A DNA stretch of 64,000 nt from Xylophilus rhododendri (GTDB taxonomy: Bacteria > Pseudomonadota > Gammaproteobacteria > Burkholderiales > Burkholderiaceae_C): the NCBI RefSeq assembly GCF_009906855.1, contig NZ_CP047650.1, positions 1,240,001-1,304,000 of the forward strand, read 5' to 3'. Each line of letters starts with the position of its first letter. Position 1 is the stretch's first letter. Below the pieces are notes generated by a model that saw only the letters and a program-made list of their open reading frames with translations, was not told the origin of the DNA and did no database searches. This document shows, piece after piece, positions 1-8,327 of the stretch. Made by a program: the position numbers and the translations under genes.

Positions 1-260
1 ACATAGTCGATGGTGGCCGCAGACGGCATGCGGCAGTCGTTGTCGCCGCTGACGATCAGCGTGTCGAACACCCGGTCACTCCATGGCTCGGTGTGCACGG
101 CGAATCCTTGCGACGAAGGCACACCGCCGCCTGTTTCCGAGACCAGCACGAAGTCATAGGCTGGCTCGCCGTTGACCAGGTTGGCGTATTCGAATGCCGT
201 GGCCACGGCCAACGCCAGGGACTGAAAGCCGGGGAAGACGAGTAATGCGACGCTGTGCAT
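1..260 (-). CDS. GlxA-family AraC-type regulator, N-terminal part (runs off window)
   Basis: The 86 codons present read as the start of a DJ-1/PfpI-like domain: MHSVALLVFPGFQSLALAV, then a stretch ending DTLIVSGDND. This is typical of GlxA-type regulators, in which an amidase-like domain precedes an AraC helix-turn-helix. The DNA-binding part lies outside the window, so the AraC half is inferred from the family. The start is the ATG whose complement is at 258-260. It is divergent from the SDR gene at 434. A stand-alone DJ-1/PfpI protein is the alternative. Confidence 0.7.
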   Translation of the reverse strand, partial: MHSVALLVFPGFQSLALAVATAFEYANLVNGEPAYDFVLVSETGGGVPSSQGFAVHTEPWSDRVFDTLIVSGDNDCRMPSAATIDY

Positions 261-433
261 GGCGGGCTCCGGAACAAACGGGATACGCCGCTTCAGCGGC
301 GTGCGGTCATTGTGCCGCAGCGGACGAAAAACGTGTCCTAAAACATTGGATATATGGCATTGAGGAAATTCCTTGCTGTTGCGACGATGCCGGACATGCG
401 CTGACCTTCGCCGGCGCTTTCAAGGAAAACGAC

Positions 434-1234
434 ATGACCACTTCATCCAGCCTGGGCCGAGCCCTCGTCACCGGCGCCTCCACCGGCATCGGTGCTGTTT
501 ACGCCGACCGTCTCGCCCGCCGGGGCTATGACCTGATACTGGTCGCCCGCAACGCCGAGCGGCTGGGCCAACTGGCCCAGAAACTTTCCCGCGAGACCGG
601 GCGCAGCGTCACCCCAGTCGTGGCGGACCTGACCGACAGGGCCGACCTCGCCCGCGTGGAGGCGATCCTGAAGACCGACGCGTCCATCACGATGCTGGTC
701 AACAACGCAGGCGTCGGCTCGGTGGCGTCCATCCTGCAGGCGGACGTGGAGGCCATGGACGGCATGTTGGCGCTCAACGTCACCGCGCTCACCCGGCTGA
801 CTTACGCCGCCGCGCCGGCTTTTGTGGCGCGAGGGGCCGGAACCATCGTCAACATCGCTTCGGTGGTGGGCGTGGCCGTCGAACTGCTCAACGGGGTCTA
901 CGGCGCATCCAAGGCCTATGTGCTGGCCTTTGGCCATTCGCTGCAGCGCGACTTGGCTGACAAGGGCGTACGCATCCAAACGGTGATGCCCGGTGCCACC
1001 GCGACCGAGTTCTGGGATGTGGCTGGCTATGCGCCGCAGAAGGAGTCGCCCATCACCATGTCGGCCGCGCACCTCGTGGACGCGGCGCTGGCCGCCCTGG
1101 ATGCGGGCGAGCTGGTAACGATTCCAGGCCTGCACGACGAAGCCGCCTGGATGCAATGGGAGGCAGACCGCCGCGCCCTCACACCGCGCTTCGCCAACGC
1201 CACACCGGCGCCACGCTACGGCGTGCCGGCCTGA
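434..1234 (+). CDS. Short-chain dehydrogenase/reductase (SDR)
   Basis: A 266-residue classical SDR, predicted to be a cytosolic NAD(P)-dependent oxidoreductase. The cofactor loop TGASTGIG is at residues 13-20, NNAG at 90-93, the catalytic Ser at about 143, and the YxxxK pair at Tyr156/Lys160. A longer upstream reading is possible, but the family begins just before the TGAS loop, so I chose the ATG at 434. The tautomerase gene follows after 32 bases, probably in the same transcript. The arginine after the TGAS strand (VARN) suggests NADPH preference. The substrate is not evident. Confidence 0.9.
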   Translation: MTTSSSLGRALVTGASTGIGAVYADRLARRGYDLILVARNAERLGQLAQKLSRETGRSVTPVVADLTDRADLARVEAILKTDASITMLVNNAGVGSVASILQADVEAMDGMLALNVTALTRLTYAAAPAFVARGAGTIVNIASVVGVAVELLNGVYGASKAYVLAFGHSLQRDLADKGVRIQTVMPGATATEFWDVAGYAPQKESPITMSAAHLVDAALAALDAGELVTIPGLHDEAAWMQWEADRRALTPRFANATPAPRYGVPA

Positions 1235-1266
1235 GCCGATACTGCCGCACGACTCCGGAGCCCACC

Positions 1267-1662
1267 ATGCCCTACCTGCAACTCGACCTGAACGAGCACT
1301 ACCCGACCGCCACCAAACAGCGCCTGGCCGAGGCCATGTGCCGCACCTATGCGGACATGATGTCGGTGGATGTGCGCCGCATCAGCGTCGCTTTCCGCGA
1401 GCTGGGCGAAGGCGGCGTCTGGCGCATGCCGGACCCGAACGCTCCTGCCGTGCCGGTGGCGCTCATGATGCTGGACATCCGCAAGGGGCGGACGCCCGAG
1501 TTGCGCATGGCGCTGGCCCAGGCCCTATGCGCCCTGTGCATCGAGCACCTGGGCCTGCGCGAGGACCGCCTGAACGTCGACTTCACGCAGCACACGGGCG
1601 ACGAGATGTACCACCCCACACTGGGAGGCTACAGCCCCGATTGGACGGCGGAGGAACGCTGA
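1267..1662 (+). CDS. Tautomerase-superfamily protein
   Basis: 131 residues beginning Met-Pro, so removal of Met would expose the catalytic N-terminal proline used by 4-oxalocrotonate tautomerase and MIF-type enzymes. It is about twice the length of 4-OT subunits and has two related halves, as in the fused Tautomerase_2-like group. It lies 32 bases after the SDR gene and is probably co-transcribed. Keto-enol isomerisation of a small oxo-acid is a family inference; the substrate is unknown. Confidence 0.8.
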   Translation: MPYLQLDLNEHYPTATKQRLAEAMCRTYADMMSVDVRRISVAFRELGEGGVWRMPDPNAPAVPVALMMLDIRKGRTPELRMALAQALCALCIEHLGLREDRLNVDFTQHTGDEMYHPTLGGYSPDWTAEER

Positions 1663-1668
1663 CACAAC

Positions 1669-1776
1669 ATTTTTCGGGTAGCCATCGCCATCTCCACGGT
1701 GCTGCTGACGCTTGTCGCGATGGGTGCTGGATGTGGCTCGAGTCGCGCGTCGCCGAACAGCATCGGTGACCGCTAA
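1669..1776 (+). CDS. Possible lipoprotein-like micro-ORF with ATT start
   Basis: A 35-codon frame after the tautomerase reads as a lipoprotein signal: a hydrophobic run VAIAISTVLLTLVAMGAGC, then GSS and a short polar tail before TAA. The only start-like codon near its N-terminus is ATT at 1669, 12 bases after a GGAGGAA sequence at 1650-1656. ATT starts are very rare, so this may be a decayed gene that lost its ATG. The lipobox is convincing as a pattern, but translation is unproven. Confidence 0.25.
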   Translation: MFRVAIAISTVLLTLVAMGAGCGSSRASPNSIGDR

Positions 1777-1926
1777 GGACGTCCGCCATGCAGCGATAGC
1801 CGTCAGTGCGGCGCGGCGGCCGTTCCAACCAGTTTTTTCGCCGCCCTGGCTGCGGCATGCATAAGGCCCGCTTCCGCTGCATGGCGGACATGACCCAGGG
1901 GGCAGCACAAGGCGAAAAGTGCTACG

Positions 1927-2820
1927 TCAACCCCCGCAAGATCGCTCGGCCAGCCCCATTTCGACGAAGCCCGCGAACGCTCTTGCCTTTGCACTGGCCA
2001 TGCGCCCGGTCGGGAAAACGGCCCACAGGTCGACGGCCGGAAGCGACCAGTCCGCCAGCAGGCGCAGCACCCGGCCATCGGCCAGTTCCGGGGTGAACAT
2101 CCAGTCCGATGCGATGGCCAGGCCGATGCCGGCCAGCACTGCCGCCCGGATGCCTTCGGCGGCGCTCAGCCGCACCCGGCCCCTGAGCACCACCGAGGTC
2201 TCCGTGCCATCGCGCCTGAAGCTCCAGGCCTGCGTCGGCTGGCTGACCAGCAATGTTTCGTGGCCGACGAGCTCAGCCGGCGTGGCGGGCAAGCCCGCAC
2301 GCGCAAGGTAGGCCGGGGTCGCCACGACCGAACGAGCGGACTGTCCGAGCCGCCGGGCCACGGCGCCCGATTCGGCCAGCTTGCCCATGCGCAATGACAG
2401 GTCGATGCCTTCCGCGATCAGGTCGATTTGCCGGTCATCGAGCACCAAGTCCACCGACAGCTCAGGGTGCTCAGCCAGGAAAAGCGGCAACCTCGGTATG
2501 ACATGCAGCCGCGCGAACGTGGGTGCAGCCGAGATGCGCAGTTGCCCGGTCAGGGCCTTGCCCGCACCACGCGCCGCAAGCTCCGCTTCATCGGCCTCCT
2601 GCAGGGCGATCTTGGCCCGTTCGTAGAAGCGCTGCCCGGCTTCGGTCGGCGTCAGCTGCTTGGTGGAACGCATCAGCAGCCGCACCTGGATTTCGTCTTC
2701 CAGCTGCGCCACCGTCTTCGACACCGCCGGCTGTCCCACGTGCAGCAGCCGAGCCGCGGCCGAGAAAGAGCCCGCCTCCACCACCCGCACAAAAGTCTTC
2801 ATGGCCTGAAAACGGTCCAT
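1927..2820 (-). CDS. LysR-family transcriptional regulator
   Basis: 297 residues of normal LysR length. The N-terminal winged HTH contains the pattern SFSAAARLLHVGQPAVSKTV (about residues 18-37), followed by the linker helix and an effector domain beginning GQLRISAAPTFARLHVIPRL. It looks like the CrgA/DsdC-like single-gene subgroup. It is divergent from the 6-oxocamphor-hydrolase-like gene at 3080, which it most likely regulates. A short inverted repeat lies immediately upstream of its start. Confidence 0.92.
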   Translation of the reverse strand: MDRFQAMKTFVRVVEAGSFSAAARLLHVGQPAVSKTVAQLEDEIQVRLLMRSTKQLTPTEAGQRFYERAKIALQEADEAELAARGAGKALTGQLRISAAPTFARLHVIPRLPLFLAEHPELSVDLVLDDRQIDLIAEGIDLSLRMGKLAESGAVARRLGQSARSVVATPAYLARAGLPATPAELVGHETLLVSQPTQAWSFRRDGTETSVVLRGRVRLSAAEGIRAAVLAGIGLAIASDWMFTPELADGRVLRLLADWSLPAVDLWAVFPTGRMASAKARAFAGFVEMGLAERSCGG

Positions 2821-2824
2821 ATTT

Positions 2825-2839
2825 ATTCCAAATGGGAAT
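2825..2839. promoter_or_regulatory. Candidate LysR operator (ATTCC-N5-GGAAT)
   Basis: A 5-bp-arm inverted repeat, ATTCC AAATG GGAAT, starts 5 bases upstream of the LysR start codon in the divergent region. The spacing resembles LysR-type boxes. Autorepression is inferred from position. Confidence 0.35.
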
Positions 2840-2922
2840 CACGAATATGCCTGCAGTCTATCTTCCATTCCCTTCATCACAGAGGAACACTGCATCCATC
2901 GCAACCCAGACGAACAAGCCAA

Positions 2923-3033
2923 ATGAATCAGGTCTACGCCTTCGGCCATGCCGGCTTTCTTCAAGCGCCTCTCGGCGGTGCCGCAACCGGTCAGCGCGCC
3001 GTCGCCCGCGTCACGGCCCTGGCCACCCACTGA
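2923..3033 (+). CDS. Short ORF in the leader of the hydrolase gene
   Basis: A 36-residue frame with high GC3 (MNQVYAFGHAGF..., ending VTALATH) lies 46 bases before the 6-oxocamphor-hydrolase-like gene on the same strand. It has no good Shine-Dalgarno sequence and no recognisable domain. It could be a leader peptide, a remnant or chance. Confidence 0.2.
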   Translation: MNQVYAFGHAGFLQAPLGGAATGQRAVARVTALATH

Positions 3034-3079
3034 ACTCCCGTCCCGTCTCTCTTCATTCACCCACCTTTAGGAAATCACC

Positions 3080-3850
3080 ATGACCCGCTTCGACACCTAC
3101 CGCAACGCCTTCAGCAACGCCCGCCTCAGCCGCAGCCCCAGCGGCGTGCTGGAAGTGGCCTTCCACACCGACGGCGACAAGCTGGTCTTCAACGGCCATA
3201 CGCATGAACAGTTCGTCGAGCTGTTCCACCAGATCGGCTCCGACCCCGACAACCGCGCCGTGATCCTGACCGGCTCGGGCGACGCCTTCATGGACACCAT
3301 CAGCCCCGAGGGCTTCGACTTCTTCACCCCGCGCGGCTACGACAAGATCTACCGCGAGGGCAAGAAGGTGCTGATGAACATCCTCGACATCGAGGTGCCG
3401 GTCATCGCCGCGCTCAACGGGCCGGTGCTGCTGCACTCCGAATACGTGCTGCTGGCCGACATCGTGCTGGCCGCGCCCACCACCGTGTTCCAGGACAAGC
3501 CGCACTTCGACTTCGGCATCGTGCCCGGCGACGGCGTCAACCTGCTCTGGCCTGAAGTGATCGGCAGCGTGCGGGGGCGGTACTTCATCCTGACCCGCCA
3601 GCAACTAGACGCGCAGACGGCGAAGGAATACGGCGCCGTCAACGAAGTCGTGCCGGCCGAGCAGTTGCTGCCGCGTGCCCGGGAGATCGCCGAAAGCCTG
3701 GCCGCCCTGCCCCCGCTGACCGGCCGCTACACCCGCATCGCCCTCACGCAGAAGCTGCGCCGCATCGTCGATGAAGGCGCCGGCTACGGGCTGGCACTCG
3801 AAGGCATCAGCGCCGCCGAGGTCGCCCGTTCCATGCCGGCTGCCGCCTGA
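3080..3850 (+). CDS. 6-oxocamphor hydrolase-like crotonase (beta-diketone C-C hydrolase)
   Basis: A 256-residue crotonase-fold protein. The section FQDKPHFDFGIVPGDG and the following VRGRYFILTRQQLDA match, from memory, 6-oxocamphor hydrolase (CamK) rather than enoyl-CoA hydratases. His119, His142, Asp151 and Glu241 all sit exactly three positions before the known catalytic residues of that enzyme (His122, His145, Asp154, Glu244). Phe79 aligns with Phe82, while Phe37 replaces Trp40. The family cleaves cyclic beta-diketones hydrolytically without CoA. It is divergent from a LysR gene and followed by a peroxiredoxin. The true substrate is unknown. Confidence 0.8.
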   Translation: MTRFDTYRNAFSNARLSRSPSGVLEVAFHTDGDKLVFNGHTHEQFVELFHQIGSDPDNRAVILTGSGDAFMDTISPEGFDFFTPRGYDKIYREGKKVLMNILDIEVPVIAALNGPVLLHSEYVLLADIVLAAPTTVFQDKPHFDFGIVPGDGVNLLWPEVIGSVRGRYFILTRQQLDAQTAKEYGAVNEVVPAEQLLPRAREIAESLAALPPLTGRYTRIALTQKLRRIVDEGAGYGLALEGISAAEVARSMPAAA

Positions 3851-3880
3851 ACCGTCTTGATCATCCACGAAGGAATCACC

Positions 3881-4567
3881 ATGACGCTCCAAGCCAGACT
3901 CGACGCTTTCAAGGCCGACTTCGAAGCCGGCAAGCCGCCCTACAACGTGCCGTATTCGGTCATCGAGACGATGCACCGCGCGACCGCCGAACTCATCGCA
4001 TCGGGCGCCGCACAGCGCGCCTTGAAGGCGGGTGATATGGCACCGGTTTTCAGCCTGCCGGATGCGGACGGGAACATGGTCTCGTCGGCCGCTTTGCTCA
4101 AGAACGGCCCACTGGTCATGAGCTTCTACCGCGGCGTGTGGTGCCCGTACTGCAACATGGAACTGCAAGCGCTGCAGGCGGCCCTGCCGGGCTTCCAGGA
4201 GGCCGGCGCCAGCCTCGTCGCCATCTCGCCGCAGACGGCACCGAACAGCCGCAAGTCGATGCGCCAGAACGCGCTGGCCTTCCCCATCCTGTCGGATGCA
4301 CGTAATGACGTGGCGGCGAGTTTCGGCCTGCGCTTCGCGATGCAGGATTACCTGGTCGAGCTCTACAAGAGCCTCAAGAACGACCTGCCGGCCTTCAACG
4401 GCGACCCGAGCTGGACGCTGCCCATGCCGGCGCGTTTCGTCATCGGCCAGGACGGCGTGATCGCCTATGCGGAGGTCAACCCGGACTACACGCTGCGGCC
4501 CGATCCGTCCGAGCTGATGCCGGCGCTCGAAGCCCTCAAGGCGTCCACGGTCGGCTCGGCATCATGA
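3881..4567 (+). CDS. AhpC/TSA-family peroxiredoxin-like protein
   Basis: 228 residues with a thioredoxin-fold core: GDMAPVFSLPDADG at about 51-64, then SFYRGVWCPYC with Cys88 and Cys91 in a CxxC arrangement, and the strand LVAISPQT. This matches the peroxiredoxin-like group common in Burkholderiales that reduces peroxides or acts as a disulfide reductase. The start at 3881 follows AGGAATC; an upstream in-frame start at 3857 has no ribosome binding site. It lies 30 bases after the hydrolase gene and is likely co-transcribed. Confidence 0.88.
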   Translation: MTLQARLDAFKADFEAGKPPYNVPYSVIETMHRATAELIASGAAQRALKAGDMAPVFSLPDADGNMVSSAALLKNGPLVMSFYRGVWCPYCNMELQALQAALPGFQEAGASLVAISPQTAPNSRKSMRQNALAFPILSDARNDVAASFGLRFAMQDYLVELYKSLKNDLPAFNGDPSWTLPMPARFVIGQDGVIAYAEVNPDYTLRPDPSELMPALEALKASTVGSAS

Positions 4568-4608
4568 GCCAGGCATCGGACTGGCCCGCGATAGCGGACA
4601 TCGCCTCC

Positions 4609-4929
4609 CTATGTAGAGGAAACGAGCTTGAGGCCGATGATTCCGCCCCCGACCATGACCAGGCAAGCCAGCCGCGCGGCCGATGCGGAGTCGCCGAACA
4701 GGAAGATGCCAAGAATGGCAGTGCCGATGGCACCGATGCCGGTCCAGACCGCGTAAGCGGTGCCCACGGGCAGTTCACGCATCGCCACCCCGAGCAAGGA
4801 GATGCTCACGGCCATGGCGGCGATGGTCCCGACCGTCGGCCAGAGGCGAGTGAAACCGTGGGTGTACTTGAGGCCCACAGCCCAACCGATCTCACACAGG
4901 CCCGCAACAAGAAGAATGACCCAGGACAT
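4609..4929 (-). CDS. gdx: SMR-family guanidinium exporter (Gdx/SugE-type)
   Basis: 106 residues with four hydrophobic helices. It begins [20 protein letters not shown] with the conserved membrane Glu13, then KYTHGF and the signature [19 protein letters not shown]. The GLKYTHGF and WTGIG pattern is that of the Gdx (formerly SugE) branch, which exports guanidinium in exchange for protons, rather than of EmrE-type multidrug pumps. The guanidine-II riboswitch immediately upstream supports this. The ATG at 4929 is preceded by GGGAGA. The convergent neighbour is the peroxiredoxin gene. Confidence 0.92.
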   Translation of the reverse strand: MSWVILLVAGLCEIGWAVGLKYTHGFTRLWPTVGTIAAMAVSISLLGVAMRELPVGTAYAVWTGIGAIGTAILGIFLFGDSASAARLACLVMVGGGIIGLKLVSST

Positions 4930-4940
4930 ATCCGTCTCCC

Positions 4941-4982
4941 AAGGGCCGTCCCTCGCTGATGCTGAGGCGAGGTCGTCCTCGC
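4941..4982 (-). promoter_or_regulatory. Guanidine-II (mini-ykkC) riboswitch
   Basis: On the minus strand there are two short hairpins with the ACGR loops that define this class. The first is GCGAGG-ACGA-CCTCGC (4967-4982). After a 13-base linker comes AGGG-ACGG-CCCT (4942-4953). The second hairpin is followed directly by the GGGAGA Shine-Dalgarno sequence (4935-4940) and the gdx start codon. In the known class, guanidinium binding to both loops frees the ribosome binding site. The sequence match and gene context agree fully. Confidence 0.92.
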
Positions 4983-5127
4983 ATGTGAAGCCTAAGTCAG
5001 AGTCCCGAATCGACAAACGCGCACGTGAGAAGACCGGGCGTTTCCTGGGTGGTTCCGATGCAACGATTGCGGCTCTGGAGCCGTCCGTGCTGGGACTTGC
5101 GCGGTACGGCCGCGCCCAGGCTCCCGC

Positions 5128-6033
5128 TCAGGCGTGCACGTCCACATCCACCGATTCCAGCACCCGCCGCATCTCGTCGATGAAGAAACCTCCCAGCCGC
5201 GAGACGGGCTGCCGGTCCGACACCACCACATAGGCGGTCACCGGCGTCTGCGGCTCGAAGCGCTTGACCACCATGCCGGTGCGGCGGAAGGCCAGGGCGC
5301 TGAAGGGGTCGACCACCGACACGCCCACGCCGCTCTCCACCAGCAGGCAGGCGGTGTGGCAGTAGCGTGTCTCGGCGAGGTAGTCCACGGTCTCGCCGAC
5401 CTTCAGGAAGGACTGGCGCACCGCCTTGCCGAAGGTGGTGTCCCGGTGCAGGGCCACGAAGGGAAAGCCGGCCAGGTCCTGCGGCCGGACCAGCTCCCGG
5501 CTGGCCAGCGCATGCTGCGGCGGCATCACGCACACCATGTTCGAATGCACCAGCACCTGGGCATGGGCCGAGGGCGGCGTGCGCGGGCTGGCCAGCACGA
5601 AGCCCAGTTCACTCACGCCGGACTGCACCGCATCGAGCACCCGGCGGGCGTCGCCCACGTCCACATGGGCCCTGACATCCGCATGCTTGGCCATGAAGTT
5701 GCGCAGCCCCACCGGCAGGCCGGCGTTGGCCAGGGGCGGGGTGGAGATCACCCGCAGATGGCCGGTGCGGCGCTCGCGCATGTCCTGGATGCGCGAGTTG
5801 AGGGTGGAATGCAGCTCGAAGATGCTCTCGGATTCGGCGAACAGGGTGCGTGCGTCGGCCGTGGGCAGCAGGCGGTTGTTCACCCGCTCGAAGAGGGCGA
5901 AGCCGGCCTGCCGCTCCATATGCTTGATGGCATTGCTGACCGCCGGCTGCGACATGGCGAGTTCACGCGCCGCGCCCATGGTGGTCTCGCAGCGGATCAC
6001 GGCCCGCAGCACCTCGATCTGTCGCAGGTTCAT
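5128..6033 (-). CDS. LysR-family regulator at the end of the carbamoylase operon
   Basis: 301 residues. The HTH spans MNLRQIEVLRAVIRCETTMG to about residue 60 with SQPAVSNAIKHMERQ, followed by an effector domain from about residue 90. It starts 6 bases after the amidohydrolase stop on the same strand, so it is probably the last gene of the 5128-11756 operon and its regulator. The N-terminus resembles the GcvA/NocR-like amino-acid group, which would fit a transported amino-acid derivative as effector; this is inference. Confidence 0.92.
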   Translation of the reverse strand: MNLRQIEVLRAVIRCETTMGAARELAMSQPAVSNAIKHMERQAGFALFERVNNRLLPTADARTLFAESESIFELHSTLNSRIQDMRERRTGHLRVISTPPLANAGLPVGLRNFMAKHADVRAHVDVGDARRVLDAVQSGVSELGFVLASPRTPPSAHAQVLVHSNMVCVMPPQHALASRELVRPQDLAGFPFVALHRDTTFGKAVRQSFLKVGETVDYLAETRYCHTACLLVESGVGVSVVDPFSALAFRRTGMVVKRFEPQTPVTAYVVVSDRQPVSRLGGFFIDEMRRVLESVDVDVHA

Positions 6034-6039
6034 GGACGG

Positions 6040-7449
6040 CTACTGTGCCAGATCGTCCAGCCAGGGGATCTCGCCCGCCGGGCGGCGGATGTCGGGGTTG
6101 TCGGCCACCATGCGGCGCCACACCTCGCGCACCACCTGCTCGGCGCGGTCGACGACGGCGTCCTCGTCCACCGTCAGCAGCCTGCCTTCGCGCATCAGGA
6201 ACTCGCCCTCCACCAGCACCGAATGCACGGTGCCGGGATGGCCGTAGTGCACGATGTTCGACACCAGGCGGATGGCCGGCCGCAGGCTCGGCGAGCGCAG
6301 GTTGAGCACCGCCAGGTCGGCCTTCTTGCCGACCTCGATACTGCCGACCTCGTGCAGCGCGCCGACGGCCGCCGCGCCGTGGCGGGTGGCCATGTCCAGC
6401 ATGTCCTGCGGCTGGGGGGCCACGCCGCCCTCCACCTCCCGGCCGCGGCCGGTGCGGTGCAGGATGGAGCCGAAGGCCAGGGCCTGGAACATGTCGGCGC
6501 TCATGTTGTCGGTGCCCAGCGCCACCTCGATGCCGGCATCGCGGATGGTGCCCAGCAGGGCCTTGTGCATGCCGCGCCGCGAGATGCTGGCGGGCGTGTG
6601 CGCCATACGCACACCGTGGCGGGCCAGCAGGGCGATGTCTTCGGGCTGGCAGAAGGTGAGATGGGCGGCCAGCAGGTCCGGGCCCAGAAAGCCCTCCTGC
6701 GCCAGATAGGCGGTGGAACTCAGGCCGGTGCGTTTCAGCACCGCCGCCTCCTCGCCCATGCTTTGCGAGAGGTGGATGGTGCGGCTCAGGCCCAGCCGTT
6801 CGGCCGCGTCCTTCAGGCGCTTCAGGATGGCCGGCGAGCAGTTGTCCGGCGCATGGGCCGCGATCTGGCAGCGCAGGCGGTCGCCGTGGCTGCCGTGGAA
6901 ACGCTCGACCAGCGCCATGCTGCGCTCGAAGAAGGCATCGCCGAAGGCTGGGTCGATGGAATAGTCGCCATGGCGGATGCGGCGTGTGTCGATGTCCGCG
7001 CAGGCCTCCGACAGCCACAGCCGCAGGCCGGTGCCGGCCATGGCCTCGGCATAGGTGGCCACATGGCGGAAGGGATCGACCACGGTGGTGGTGCCGCTGC
7101 GGATCGCTTCCACGCAGCCCAGCACGGCGACGGCCGCGCGCTCCTCGCCGGTCATGGCGTAGGAGATGGGGGTCATGTAGTTGTAGATGGCCTCGCCGGA
7201 CCAGTCCTCCACCGTGCCCTTCAGGGCATTGAGCACGGTGTGGGAATGGGCGTTGACCAGGCCGGGCAGCACGCCCAGGCCCCTCGCCTCGAAGCGCGGC
7301 AGGCTGGCGTAGGCGGCGTCCAGCTCGGCGGTCGGGCCGATGGCCGCGATGCGGCCGGCGACGATGGCGATGGCACTGTCCTGCAGCACGCGCCGCCCGG
7401 CGTCGCAGCTGACGACCGTGGCGTCGCGTATCAGCAGGTCGGCGGGCAT
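6040..7449 (-). CDS. Amidohydrolase-superfamily deaminase/hydrolase
   Basis: 469 residues with the metal-dependent hydrolase layout: an N-terminal small domain (LLIRDATVV), the metal motif GLVNAHSHT, a second metal His in QIAAHAPD, then HLSQS and GTDNMS with the conserved Asp, and a C-terminal strand GKKADLAVL. It resembles the cytosine/8-oxoguanine deaminase and atrazine chlorohydrolase (TrzA/AtzA) group. The substrate is probably an N-heterocycle or amide from the same pathway as the carbamoylase. The start at 7449 overlaps the upstream stop as TGATG, which argues against the longer frame. Confidence 0.88.
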   Translation of the reverse strand: MPADLLIRDATVVSCDAGRRVLQDSAIAIVAGRIAAIGPTAELDAAYASLPRFEARGLGVLPGLVNAHSHTVLNALKGTVEDWSGEAIYNYMTPISYAMTGEERAAVAVLGCVEAIRSGTTTVVDPFRHVATYAEAMAGTGLRLWLSEACADIDTRRIRHGDYSIDPAFGDAFFERSMALVERFHGSHGDRLRCQIAAHAPDNCSPAILKRLKDAAERLGLSRTIHLSQSMGEEAAVLKRTGLSSTAYLAQEGFLGPDLLAAHLTFCQPEDIALLARHGVRMAHTPASISRRGMHKALLGTIRDAGIEVALGTDNMSADMFQALAFGSILHRTGRGREVEGGVAPQPQDMLDMATRHGAAAVGALHEVGSIEVGKKADLAVLNLRSPSLRPAIRLVSNIVHYGHPGTVHSVLVEGEFLMREGRLLTVDEDAVVDRAEQVVREVWRRMVADNPDIRRPAGEIPWLDDLAQ

Positions 7450-8327
7450 CAGGCGCGGCTGCTGTCTTCGGCCTCGCACTTCTCGAAGTGCGTGGCGATC
7501 TCCTGGCCGGTGGTGATCCACACATCGCCGTACTCGCGCGTGGCCTGCAGGAACTCGCGCAGGATCTTCAGCCGCATCGGCCGGCCGCTCACCTGGGGAT
7601 GCAGCACGGTGGTGATCAGGCCGCCCCAGTCGCGGGTCTCTTCCATCTCGTCGTTCCAGATCGACAGCACATGTTCGCGCGGGAACAGCGGGCGCGGGCT
7701 GTAGCGGTGGGTCAGGCCGTACATCCAGTCGTCGAAGGTCATGGTGGCGGGCAGCTCGACCACGCCGGGCGTGCCGTCGGCCAGCACCTGGCGGTAGGGG
7801 CGCACGTCATCGCGCCAGGAGCTGGAGTACTGGAAGCCGCGTTCCTTCAGCAGCACACGCAGCTCCTCGCAGCTCTCGCCGACCGGCGCGCGGTAGCCCA
7901 CCGGCACCACGCCCAGGCGCTTTTTCAGGCTGTCCAGGCCGCGGTCGATCTCTTCGAGGATGTGCGGCGCGCCCGGGTCGGGCATCAGGTGGTGGTAGCC
8001 GTGGTGGGCGATCTCGTGGCCGTCCTTCTGGATGGCCTCGCACATGGCGGGATGGGCATCGACCGTCCAGCCGGGGATGAAGAAGGTGGCCTTGACCTCG
8101 TAGTCGCGGAACAGCTCCAGCATCTTGGCCACGCCGATGCGCGCCTCGTAGCCGCCGAAGGACATGGTCACCAGGCGTTCGTAGTTCTTCGGGTCCTTGG
8201 CCGTCCAGGCGCTTTCGGCGTCCACGTCCACGGCCAGGAAGAGCGCGGCCTTCTGGCCGTTGGGCCAGGGGTAGATGGGCGACAGCGGCGCGCGGTTGGC
8301 GGGAAAGAGCGGGATGTCCATGTTCAT
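7449..8327 (-). CDS. Polysaccharide deacetylase-fold hydrolase (PuuE/HpPgdA-like)
   Basis: About 292 residues of the NodB-homology fold without a signal peptide. The metal Asp lies in LAVDVDAES, the metal histidines in HEIAHHGYHH, and the arginine motif in VGYRAPVGES. Cytosolic members such as PuuE allantoinase and PgdA-like amidases act on small amides rather than cell wall, which suits this operon of amide-processing enzymes. The start at 8327 overlaps the binding-protein stop as ATGA; a second ATG lies at 8321. The exact substrate is unknown. Confidence 0.85.
   Translation of the reverse strand: MNMDIPLFPANRAPLSPIYPWPNGQKAALFLAVDVDAESAWTAKDPKNYERLVTMSFGGYEARIGVAKMLELFRDYEVKATFFIPGWTVDAHPAMCEAIQKDGHEIAHHGYHHLMPDPGAPHILEEIDRGLDSLKKRLGVVPVGYRAPVGESCEELRVLLKERGFQYSSSWRDDVRPYRQVLADGTPGVVELPATMTFDDWMYGLTHRYSPRPLFPREHVLSIWNDEMEETRDWGGLITTVLHPQVSGRPMRLKILREFLQATREYGDVWITTGQEIATHFEKCEAEDSSRA

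Noticed and set aside
3080..3850. Annotation as a plain enoyl-CoA hydratase
   Set aside because: The CoA-enzyme glutamates are not in place, while five 6-oxocamphor hydrolase residues are in exact register.
5134..7704. An 856-codon plus-strand open frame
   Set aside because: It runs antisense through the LysR, amidohydrolase and deacetylase genes, is His/Gln/Gly-rich with no domain, and is a typical GC-rich shadow frame.
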